Positions 47,539-57,495 of a stretch of DNA of 64,000 nucleotides are shown piece after piece. Each line of letters opens with the position of its first letter. The first letter of the stretch is position 1. The translations under genes were made by a program, and so were the position numbers. Below the pieces are notes generated by a model that saw only the letters and a list, made by a program, of their open reading frames with translations, made no database searches and was not told the DNA's origin. The stretch is from Blasia pusilla (Eukaryota > Marchantiophyta > Marchantiopsida > Blasiales). The stretch spans positions 19,282,001 through 19,346,000 of the forward strand of contig CM114275.1 in the NCBI GenBank assembly GCA_050084515.1, read 5' to 3'.

Positions 47539-49110
47539 CTATGGTGCAATCCTGTCTCGAACAACAACACTCACCTGCTCTCCTGTAGCCAACTGCAAAC
47601 TCTGATCTCCTCCACATGCAGTGCCCGGAACCACGCTCGATGTTGTGGCTATCATCTCCTGGTGTACCTGCAAAATATCCCAAGAAGTCCAAGGGTGTCT
47701 CTCTCGATCTCCCCTGGTGTGTCGATCTCCTCGGGTCTCGCCCCCAGCCATTGCCTCCACCGTCTCGGTAGGCATGGGGCTCACCAACGCAACCGCTGTG
47801 ATCTGTCGCGATCTCATCCGACGCTGCTCAGTCACTCCCAAGCTGAAGATCCATGTCAAACAGTTCAGATCCATCGCTTGACCCAAGACATGGCGTCGTG
47901 ATGCCTCTGATATTGACGGGACTGCCATCACTCCTGGGGGAAATCCCATCATCCGCTCTCTCTCGTTGGTGTTGGGCTCCACCAACCTCTGAACCTGGTC
48001 ATTCAAAACCAAGCCAGGACCGGCCTCCTTGTATGCATAGGAAGCGGGAAAACTCACAAACGTGGGAAAGGTTGCCCACAGCCTACCTACCCTGTTGACC
48101 ACAATCATCGGTGGTCGATCATCGTGCCTCACTGCCTGTGATCGACAAACTAGATCCATAATGGAATCCACTAACAAATGGGAGGGGCGCTCCACTCTCG
48201 CATACGCCCTTCGTAACACCGCATGGGGCACCAAGTTGATCCACCATAGACGCGGGCGATGGGCTCTAGAACCTACACTTGCCGCATCCAAGAACACTGC
48301 TGGGCCGATCCAGACACGCACCTGATGAGCACTCGTCACCACCCGTTACCTGGAGTCTGCTAAGATGGGCACATTCTCCAGAATGTAGGCTAGAGAGCGA
48401 GATTGGTGCTCCTGCAACTGCCGTAAGACCCTCAACATCTCCCAAAACAACCTAGACCGAGTATGAGCCAACCCGCTATGTCGTCTTGCACTCAATTGGC
48501 CCTGACATGGCCAACCAGAAATGACCAAATCAATGGTGCCTACCCGCTCTAAGTCCTACGCCCCCAACAACGAAATATCCCTCGGTAGGAAACTCTGGCA
48601 TCCCTGTACCGCGGACGCAGACAATAAGTCGGGAAAATGTAGGTGTAATTGCGCCACATATCGTAGTGAGATACGCCTCGTAACATCATCACTCTCCACA
48701 TATAGGTATTGTTGTACTCGCACTCCTGCTTGCAAAACATCAGCTAACCCGGTGCTAATCCCTCCAAAGAGATCTAACACTCGAATACCCTCCTCCGGGA
48801 TACACCACACAATGGGTGTGGTATCCAAGGGTGTCATCGTAGCACTCCTTGCTACCTCGGGTTCCTCAGACCCGTCATGCTCCGGAGCAAACGCCTCGCT
48901 CCACGCGGTTTGCACGTGCTCATCTGCCAATCGTCGAAGCTCCTCAATCGAGCCCCACAGCGGCACCTCTCCTGCACGGAATGGTGCGGCTACCATAACA
49001 CTCCTCTCCATAGAAATGTCAGGAACGGGAGTATCCTCTGCATGGACATGTCCCTCAATCAAATCACTAGGCCAAGTGATGGCACTACTAAATGCTGCTA
49101 AGGTCGCCAT
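47539..49110 (-). pseudogene. C5-cytosine DNA methyltransferase domain inside gypsy pol (minus copy)
   Basis: A catalytic domain of a DNMT-like enzyme carried by the retrotransposon between protease and RT. In order: linker with TMTPLDTTPIVWCIPEEG; motif I RVLDLFGGISTGLADVLQAG (about 48765-48815); YLYVESDDVTRRISLRYV; motif IV TIDLVISGWPCQG (Cys codon about 48503); RSRLFWEMLRVLRQLQ; motif VI YILENVPIL (about 48370); FLDAASVGSRAHRPRLWW with motif VIII HRPR (about 48250); NERERMMGFPPGV; and GQAMDLNCLTWI (to about 47850). The frame is continuous over 1.57 kb apart from TAG 48556-48558 and TAA 48346-48348, and the same frame runs on into RT. About 100 further codons (to 47539) form an unrecognised linker. 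The catalytic residues appear intact. Confidence 0.85.
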
Positions 49111-49183
49111 CTCCTGGCCGTTGCTTGATCACTACACATATGAATCGAACGGATAATGAGCTAAGGCGCCCATCACCTGACTG

Positions 49184-49848
49184 TCATCCTGGTCTGTAGG
49201 ACGCTGACTCTTCCCAGTAATCCAGGGAAAACCCTATCGGGTATAATACTGCTCCACCAACCAAGACGTCGTAGGACTCTGCATCAATCACTATTGCCTT
49301 GGCTTGCACCATAGACTCATCTGTAGGATGTCCCGGATGATCCTCACCACGACCTTCTGTTGGGTGATATACTGTGTGGTACTCGCTCCACCCAAGGATG
49401 TCAGTATCCGGAGTGGACAACGCTTCACATCAGCTCTCGTCAAGCCCAATCCTCTGAATGACGCTTTCTCCAACATCAAGGGTTGCACTTCTGAATCCAA
49501 CAAGATGCGCTGCGGACTAAAAGCTCTACCTCTGGGACTCACCAACTGGAAGACCTCTCCTTGGTTATCCAGCAACACAACACCAGGAGAAGCTATGGCA
49601 CGCTCTATCGCGGGTCTAGCGGGCACCTCCGCCATCCTAGCAGCCGCAGCCTGCCATGAATCTGACGTGAACGGCCCGAGCATCCGCTCCAAGGCCAGGT
49701 CCATCACCTCCTCTGCAATCACCTCTGAACATGATGCAAGAACTCCAACTCCACGCTCACATAGCGTAGCGGCCAGCCAAAAAGCCTCGGCGGGCGTACC
49801 CCCCAACGTCATAACATCGGAAACAGAAAATAAAGGAGCGCGGTCCAC
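49184..49848 (-). pseudogene. Aspartic protease region of the minus-strand methyltransferase element
   Basis: Blocks characteristic of this gypsy lineage: VVLLDNQGEVFQLVSPRGRA, then the active-site segment RILLDSEVQPLMLEKASFRG (D kept, G of DSG replaced by E), LGLTRADVKRCPLRILTSLG, and in another frame (49420-49184) IDAESYDVLVGGAVLYPIGF followed by LDYWEESASYRPG. The last is cut by TGA where related elements have Trp. A frameshift lies near 49350. The region between 49184 and 49110 leads directly into the methyltransferase linker. Confidence 0.7.
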
Positions 49849-51574
49849 AAGGTGGCCGCCCCCAACAACGTGCTCGACACATGCCCCTCCTGAGCATCAA
49901 CAATAGGAGTCATCGCACTTGCTTCTCCCATCGCCCTCCGTGCCTGCACACCAACAACGTCACCAACTCTCCAGGAACTCTGATCAGGACCCATTGATGG
50001 GGTCCTCATCGCCTCAGACAACGTGAAAGACTGAGGAAGCCTAGTCTTTTTCCTAGCTTCCCCTCGCTGTGGATCCAACTCTGCGGCTGCTCCACACGTC
50101 ACAACTGCGGCGGCCTCCATCTGGGCAACCATGCACATCCAACCAGGATCCTCCATATCTCTGGCTGCTCCATATGATGTCGATGCCATGGATCCGGCAT
50201 CGGGTAATCTCAATGCCATAGCGGCAATCTGCTCTTGTAGCTGATGTATCTGGGCAGCCATCCTAGCCTCACGCTCGACATCTCCCTCGACGTGTCTAGG
50301 TGGTAGGACTCTACCTCCTCCGCGGGCAACTCCACCTCCTCGTCCCCAACAGGACCACGTGGTGCACAATCTCTAGGCCCACCCGGACTGGCTACTCTCT
50401 CTGGTGCCTTCTCTGGCCCTCGTTCCGGACGTAACTCGGGATGTAAACTGAAACACCAAGCGCATGTATGACCATACCTCTGACAATAGTCACACTAATA
50501 ACCTCCTGGTGCATCACCATCTCCTCCTCCATGCTGAGGCACACGTCCATGACCCTGACGAGTGCAATCGCGATGATGATAGGCTCCACCACATGACCAA
50601 CAAGTAATAGTAGGCGGCTGCTGGTGAGCCGCATATGAAGGCGCAGGTCTCTGTGGCACGGCCTCCCGGTATTCTCCCTGAGCTCGTGGTGCCATAGTCG
50701 ACCTATCTCGGAGTCCACGATGCTTCACAGGTAGTGCAGACAATCGTGACTGCTCTCGCCAAGAACCCATGGTGGCTACGCTCTCCTCTGCCATGTTGCG
50801 CTCAATATTCTCGGTGGTCCTAAAAAAATCTCTCAACGTATGGGAGGTGTTCATAAGAAGCACCCCCTCCCACACCCATGTCTGCAGGGTCCGGTCCAGC
50901 ATCGCGTACCATGATTGGATAACCTGGGCCTCTGTCACCCCCTGACTGACGTTGATCAACCGGCGCAAGCGAGTGTAAGCCTCATGCAAACTCTCACCCA
51001 GGCACCTCTGGAAGTCGTGGATGCTCTGCAACTTCTCCGTCCGTACCCCCTGGTAGCTCGCCCTCAACTCAGCAAAGAACTCAACCACAGGGTTGAACCT
51101 GGGACGAACCGGACTAGAAGGTGCAACTGATCCCGTGCAAGTGACCCCTCCTAAAACGTCACGAGTGGAAGAGGAAGTAGCCTCTCCTAACTCCTCCTCC
51201 TCATCTAGGAACGGCTTAGTCCATGACACATAATGTGGGTCATAGTAGAGCCTCCACGCCTCGATCTCACGTGCATATCTCTGAGAGAACTCATGGTAAT
51301 CGTCCATGGGCGCCCCCTCTAAATGCTGGAACATAGTGTTCCATGTTGTAAACGGGTTGAACTCTCTAGAGTTCCTGGCCCGTTGGGAGTCGCACCAACT
51401 CCTAAATTCTGCTATGAAATCGTCCAACTCAATCGTGCCTACTGCACCTAAAAACCTACGCGGTCCTCTACCCCGATTTTCCATCTTGTACGCCCAACTG
51501 GTATGACCACTCACAATGTGTGGCGATGTGCTCACAAACTCCTCTACACGCTCCCCCTCATCTGAAGATGACAC
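49809..51574 (-). pseudogene. Gag and gag-pol linker of the minus-strand methyltransferase element
   Basis: Gag is open from 51574 (MSSSDEGERVEEFVSTSPHI) for 359 codons, with a capsid-like core (ELDDFIAEFRSWCDSQRARN, GAPMDDYHEFSQRYAREIEA, FQRCLGESLHEAYTRLRRLI) and a first zinc knuckle CWSCGGAYHHRDC. It stops at TAG 50495-50497, but the same frame continues at once with a second Cys-rich unit, CDYCQRYGHTCAWCFSLHPE. A frame change then leads to a linker ORF (50369-49809) with a heptad-like segment AAQIHQLQEQIAAMALRLPD. ATG 51574 is the first in frame; no better start is visible. Confidence 0.8.
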
Positions 51575-53560
51575 AGAAGGAGATTGAGGTGGTCTCTCAC
51601 GTGGAGACCCTAGAAACCTCGCACCACTTCGGGTAAACCCTCCAGAGCTACTCTCGGGTCCACTACCTCGCCTCTCAAAATCATGAAAGGACGCCGTGAT
51701 GGCCCTCGTGCCCCTCTCACACGATCACTCTCAACCTTGCAAGTAATCCCTCAATCACTCATCCCAAACATGTGGCACTCGATCTACACTCTCCCTCCCC
51801 GAGACATGTAACGTGCGGCAACAAGCGGCGTGGTGCGGCAAATTGACCAGGCTATCATCTCATCAACAACCTACCCTCAACTCCGGACATCCCACACAGG
51901 TCTATGTCCCCTTAACCACATACATAAATGATGCTCTCAGCATCCACACACCCAATATCCCCAAATAAACTACCCAGAATCCCTCACACGTGCAGGGTAA
52001 AGGACGAGAATGGGTAACCTCAACACATGTCGATGTCGCTCCTCAACAACTGAAAATCTCGACCCCAACTCGGTCATGGAGACAAATCCTCCAATCAGCA
52101 AGTCATACTCCTCCCATACTGACGCTGCTTAAAACTCCTTGATGGAGAGTGCGGCGTTGCAGGCGGCACGGAACGACTACGAATGGCACGGCCCTCGATG
52201 GTGGGATGCGGCACTCAGCGGCATACCCTCCTCAATCAACAATAAACCTACACTCTGCTCCACAATGATGGTGCGACTCCGCGATCGAGATGGTACGGTG
52301 CGGCCACGAGCGGCATGGCGTAGCAATCCGCGGCACGTTGCGGCTACGGGTGTCACGGCACGGTACTCGATCGTCGTCGTGCGGCTACCAATCACAACAT
52401 AGCAACATGAAATCAAAACTCAAATACCATAACCAGAGGTCATCTACCATCACTAGTTGATGACCAAATTGTGATGATGGTGGCGGCCAAACCAAAGTAC
52501 GTGGTGGCGGCGCAAGTTAGAGAATCAACGGTGGTCGTGGAAGACCCTCCACTTCGTAATGGCAGCAATGGCAACCAAAGAGTGGACAACGGCCGAATGC
52601 AGATCTAAGCAATGTTGGGCAACGGCAACGGCCAACGGTGGACCGTTGATGGTGATGGTTGACCATTGACCATAGATCGGTGATGGTGACTATGACGGCG
52701 ACGGCCGCCGCCGGCGTGGTGGCTGGTTTAGGGTTTGAACAATTTAACCCTAAAAATTGCCTAGCAATGGAAGTTTTGCAAGATTGACCATAACTTTTTA
52801 CTCAAAACTCCAAATTGCACACCATTTGTTGCACAACCTGCACAGCTTTAGGATCTATAACATCGTCAAAAAATATTTGGAATAGGACATTCCAGTAAAA
52901 ACTGACAGGGATTGTTGTAAAGCCCGATGTCTCTTTCTCCTACACAAAATTTGGCAGCGCTTCCGCGCTGACTTCTCCCAACCAAAATGTTAAACCTGTA
53001 AAAATACAAATCAGCAAGCTACATGGTGCTCCGGAGAGCACTAGCATGGGGAAACCCGCCCCATAATCAATCCCTATCATAAATTAGGCAGCGCTTCCGT
53101 AGGCCACACTTCCACACGAAAAATTGGCAAATGCAAAGAACAATCAAAGTAGCCCTTGCTCCGGTGAGCACTCCCATAAGCCGTTGAACGGTGAACACCG
53201 TCCCCAACCTGCAAAAATAGCGAGTGACCAACGAGCTCCCCCATGAAGCTCTCTCACTCTCTCATTTCTCTCTTTGTAAAGTAAGATCCAATCTCTCTCA
53301 CACCATAGCTCTCAAAGGTGTGCACTCTCTCTCATGTCAAACCAAACCCACTCTCCTAATGAGACGCTTGGGTTACACTCACAAGGCAAGGGACCATAGC
53401 TCCTCCGCCTCATGCCAAGAGGTTCAACAAAGAGAGAATGAGCTCTCAAGCTCTCTCTCCTTGAGGTATACCCCTTCCCTCTCCCAAGCTCTCTCCATGG
53501 TAACCTATTCTCCCAAGTCACCTCCTTGGCTCTTGACCTGATGTAGGAGGTCAAGGTCCA
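51575..53560 (-). other. Probable 5' leader/LTR region of the minus-strand element
   Basis: Upstream of gag on the minus strand there is no coding domain. From 51.8 to 52.75 kb the DNA is rich in GCGGC and GGTGGCGG words (GTGCGGC...GAGCGGCATGG recurs at about 51820, 52150 and 52310). From 52.9 to 53.5 kb two similar segments contain GGCAGCGCTTCCG (about 52951 and 53089) and CTCCGG(A/T)GAGCACT (about 53027 and 53159), and CT-rich sequence follows at 53240-53480. I could not find the LTR start seen at 44491, so the 5' LTR, if present, is not delimited. Confidence 0.4.
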
Positions 53561-53999
53561 CTTACCAAAATAGAAAGTTAATCATATACTCAAAATGGTA
53601 CTTAGCTAAAATAGTAAGTTCCTCAATATGGCTCCAAATGAGCCGAAACGAAGGGGAAACCTGATCTCTCAAGTTTCTCGGGGCCTCAGCAGGTCATCCT
53701 CGACCTACTGAGCGTGTCCTCCACTACTCACGAAGGCGCTCTACTAGATCTCACCGATCTATCCTAAAAGACGTGACAACAAAGAAGCTATTGAGATGGT
53801 GAATAAGTATGTATGCTTGGGTAGTAAGCTCAAAGCCAATAACAATCAACAAACCAATGGCAATCGCAACACAACTAACACACAAATGAGATGCCTTCAC
53901 CCATTGCAATCCAATTTCAATAGAATGGAAATATGGTAGACACCACAAAACTCCACCTCTCTAGAGCAATGATCATTCCTCCCACTTTGCATGCTTTGG

Positions 54000-54270
54000 A
54001 AGTTTAGGGTACAAGTACCCATAAATGGTCCAAGGGGCTACATATCCCACAAGATGCCTTGATGTTAGGATGACAACCCCCCATCATATGCTACTTGTTG
54101 AGTTTGGAGAAGTCCTGTTGGAGATTTATGCAATCAAAAGAATGATCACATTCTTTCGGCACCTTCAAGTTATTACAAAGGGTGACCCTAATTCCAATGA
54201 ACCTAGTTCCCAAGCCTATCCTCCAATGCCACAATGTATTGTCATTGAAGTTCACGATTGAAATTTGTGA
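54000..54270 (+). mobile_element. LINE 3' fragment
   Basis: The plus-strand translation TTPHHMLLVEFGEVLLEIYA and KRMITFFRHLQVITKGDPNS parallels the 3' coding segment of the LINE at 391-696 (TTPHDILLAEFGEVPMEIHV). It belongs to the same LINE family and is strongly truncated. Confidence 0.65.
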
Positions 54271-57200
54271 CACGCCCTATGTTATACGCAATCACCATTC
54301 CTATTACGATTGAATCTATGGAATGCACTTCTAATTGCATTGTCAAAGACCCTCGTCAATTTTGTGTTGGGGTTTGGAAGATTGGATAGTCTTGGAATAG
54401 ATGGACCACATAAGTGAAATTCTCAATCTGCATCTTAGTGAGATGTCGAAATGACCTAGTATAGGTAACGGTGAGTGGAAGTAGTTGTCGATGAAGTCAC
54501 TCCTCTTTCAAAATTAAATCCACATGTATGGTTAAAGTACTTGTTACTGTGTAAGAAACAAGGGCCTCTCCAAGCTTGTTCTCATCTTCATCACCATCGA
54601 CAAGTAGCCAATGATCAACCATGTTATCGATGTCTTTGTGACTCTTGTATGGCCTTGAGAATGTAAGCATCCTCATGAGTCATTGTCTTCACCTTCGGAC
54701 TTGGTGGTAGCATATGGTATTGAGATCCTTTAGAAGATGCACCTTCACAAAGGATCTTGGTTTGTAGAAGGTCTTCTAGAGCTTTGCTATCTAGCAATTG
54801 TGGCATGGTGTTTGCCTCAAGATTATAACATTTTTCAAGGGCAGAACTCCCACACACCCAAGAAGAGATTCACACATGGAGATTAACATGAAACTAGGTA
54901 TAAAGAAAAAAAAAATCCATGCATGGAGTAGTTGGACTCCAAAATTATCCGAGTAAGATTTCACTATAAATCTGCATGCTTTCATGGAGCTAAAGAAAAA
55001 TCTGTTGGCTTTTGTACGCAAAGCATCCAACTCGTGAATTTGCATACCGTTGATTTGCTAAGGTGAAAGGAATTCCATGCTCTGTGGGACATGTAAGTGC
55101 ACAGAAATAATTGTGTCCATGAGCCTTAGATGTAAGAACTCCCTTTAGGTCTTGTGCTAGATTCCATTGTACTTGCTTCCTTGCTTCCCACATTCAATAT
55201 GTTGTGAACATAATCTGGTGTCCATATTTCTATGTCCCCCGGCCCTATTTCCTGGCTCTTTCAGTTGCGTGTTTTAGTTCCATGATGGATCATATCTTCA
55301 TGGACAACAAGCATTATTTGCCGCACTCGTGGAGCAATTCACGTTCCTAAGATCACGGACAATCACGGACGTTCCTAAGAGCAAGAGATTCACTAAGACA
55401 ATTCAAGTGCTTTAAAAACAGAAGAGGAAACATGCACATAGCAACATGATGGAACCCTTCAGATATCTGCTTGTTCCAGATTCGCACAAGAGAGAATCAG
55501 ATCGCTTTCTCACGCCGACATCAACCTACCACCTGCAGTAAAATTAAACAACAGAATTGATCTCCGTATTCAGCTATACTTTTCAGAGCAGGTGTAATCC
55601 ACGACCATACAATTCCTGCAGCTACACAACTTTGAAGAAGTATGATCTCAGTGAGAAGAGTGCCGCAAATTTGCTGCTCTTGACCAACGATGTGAGAGGG
55701 ATGACTGCCACAAATCAGTGATTGGCGCAGAGGGTACGGAGAATGTCCGGTCAGATCCCATGAGGTATTACGACGCTGGCTGCACTCGACATCCACTTAA
55801 GGAAAGAAAAAGCACCAGGCTGCCCGTTCCAATTCCCACATAACTTCATAGATTCCGACTCAGTGGACGAGAGTAGGAAGGTGATTTGTAAGGGGTTGCA
55901 ACGAAAACTTCGTGCTGCAACGTGCAATCTTGGCTTGGGCATTCAACCCTTCACCGTCGGAAACAAGAGTCTTTGGTCCGAATCCTTGGATAAAGGGATT
56001 CAGGCTGATAAGCGTTCTTAATGTGACACAGAATTTAATAAAAGTACATTCTTTGCCTTTGATAAAGTATGGAGAAACGGTCATTTCATTGAATAATGGG
56101 ATTAGCGGTGTGGGTACAGAATCTGTCAAAGCAACGCTGACATGGGTTTGCTGTTACTGTGAGTGCGTGCTCTTGAGGGGACAGAGTTACGACACTTCAT
56201 ATAGTGTTGTCAGATCCGCTAGGTGATGATGAAGGCACGGAGACCACGTTCTTTCTTAAATCTGACATCGCCGCAAGCCACTCCCACTGCTTTAAAATAA
56301 TCAATCGGCGCGGATTCACACTGACATACATGCGTTTCGCGTAGAAGGGTAAAATCTTAACTTCACAGGTTGCCAAGAAGTTTCGTGAGTTAAAAACCGT
56401 TAATCGACAAGTACTCAGCATTCTATCTACAATAGTCGATGCCTGTGATGACATTTGTGTCCGCCTTAGCCGGGGCGAAGACGTTTCTGAGGTTGAATCC
56501 GCGATCCACGCATGCAGCTCGCCTATGGGGTTCTGGGGCAGTTGACTCTGATAGCAGCCCCGCGATCGCCTTGGCTTGTTCGGTACACTCCTTCCTTCTT
56601 ACTTGCTCCTTCAGTCTGGCCAATCTGAGTCTCCACTACCACCCTAGCCCACCGTCAGTTTCGTCAGAGGGACGATATCAAAGGGTCCTGACGATAAGGA
56701 CTTTCTGCCCAAAGGTTCTAAAACATACGCAACATGTACACGGCTCGCCTCCATGCATAGGGTCCTCACCGCGTGGCAGGCAAGTCGCGATAATCAGGTT
56801 CATCGTCGACCACGGCTCAGACTAGAGTTGAGTAACTGTCGACTTCACCAGTTCCGATTCTCCGCTCTCCTGCCTCGTGCGAGACTCTACTCGTAGCCTT
56901 GCGGCAATATACCATGTCCCCTAGATGGACATTGTTAGAGAATGCGATGGGTGTAGACAGAGGAGGTAGGAGTGTAACAGTAGAAGGCCAGTCCTGGCTC
57001 GAGATTCCAGGTCTTAACCACCGAGGAGCAGCTCTTCACGACACAATCTACCAAACATGCTTAGGATCCCAATCAACTTTACTTACCACGTCTAGTGGTC
57101 CTAGCTTACCTCTTGAGAAGAAGGGAAATCTTCATTCAGGCCAATTCTAGCCAACGGCAATGTGAAAACAAAAGTAGAAAGAAAGAAGAAAGGGACGGCA

Positions 57201-57495
57201 GTTTGCTTCCTGCAATTTAAAATGATTTCCATAGCAGTATCTTGCCTCAACATCAGGGCCCAAAACTTCTGTAGCTTAGGCACACACCTGAGAAATGATA
57301 CAATGCCCGAAATCATGGCATAGAAGAAGAAATGTGAAGCTTCTCCAGTCATCTTAAATTTACAGCTCTTAAATAGTGGGTTTCGAAATTTTGTGCAAAT
57401 GTACACCTTACCGAAGAGTTGCTTGAAGAATGGTCGTTTTGCCGTATGATAAATGGTGAAATCATCCGACTCTTCGCTGGAATCACACATCTGCA
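54271..57495. other. Unassigned DNA downstream of the proline/glutamine-rich gene
   Basis: 54480-55200 contains short ORFs on both strands; a minus-strand one (54857-54624) has KALEDLLQTKILCEGASSKG, which I do not recognise. 55500-56650 has overlapping minus-strand ORFs of 63-91 codons without family features (one with ARLKEQVRRKECTEQAKAIA). 57100-57495 follows the stop codon of the next gene and is probably its 3' UTR. No RNA gene is seen. Confidence 0.4.

Larger units (their letters stand above)
44615..51574 (-). mobile_element. Minus-strand methyltransferase-bearing Ty3/gypsy element
   Basis: A nearly full set of retroelement domains in the order gag (51574-about 50400), coiled-coil linker, protease (49848-49184), cytosine methyltransferase (48815-47845), RT (47463-46487), RNase H (46477-46037) and integrase (45750-44623). 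The 5' leader probably extends to 53.5 kb. The frame is interrupted by about ten stops and a few shifts. The 3' tail (PHD, polypurine tract and LTR start) is at 44090-44614 in inverted orientation. No intact LTR pair or target duplication was found. Confidence 0.9.

Noticed and set aside
37735-49110. Interpretation of the methyltransferases as a bacterial restriction-modification system or contamination
   Set aside because: They lie in frame within gypsy pol with protease and RT neighbours, and the window has intron-containing plant genes on both sides.
47434-49156. Long plus-strand ORFs (155, 87 and 211 codons) across the methyltransferase region
   Set aside because: They are antisense shadows of the minus-strand pol; all recognisable domain motifs lie on the minus strand.
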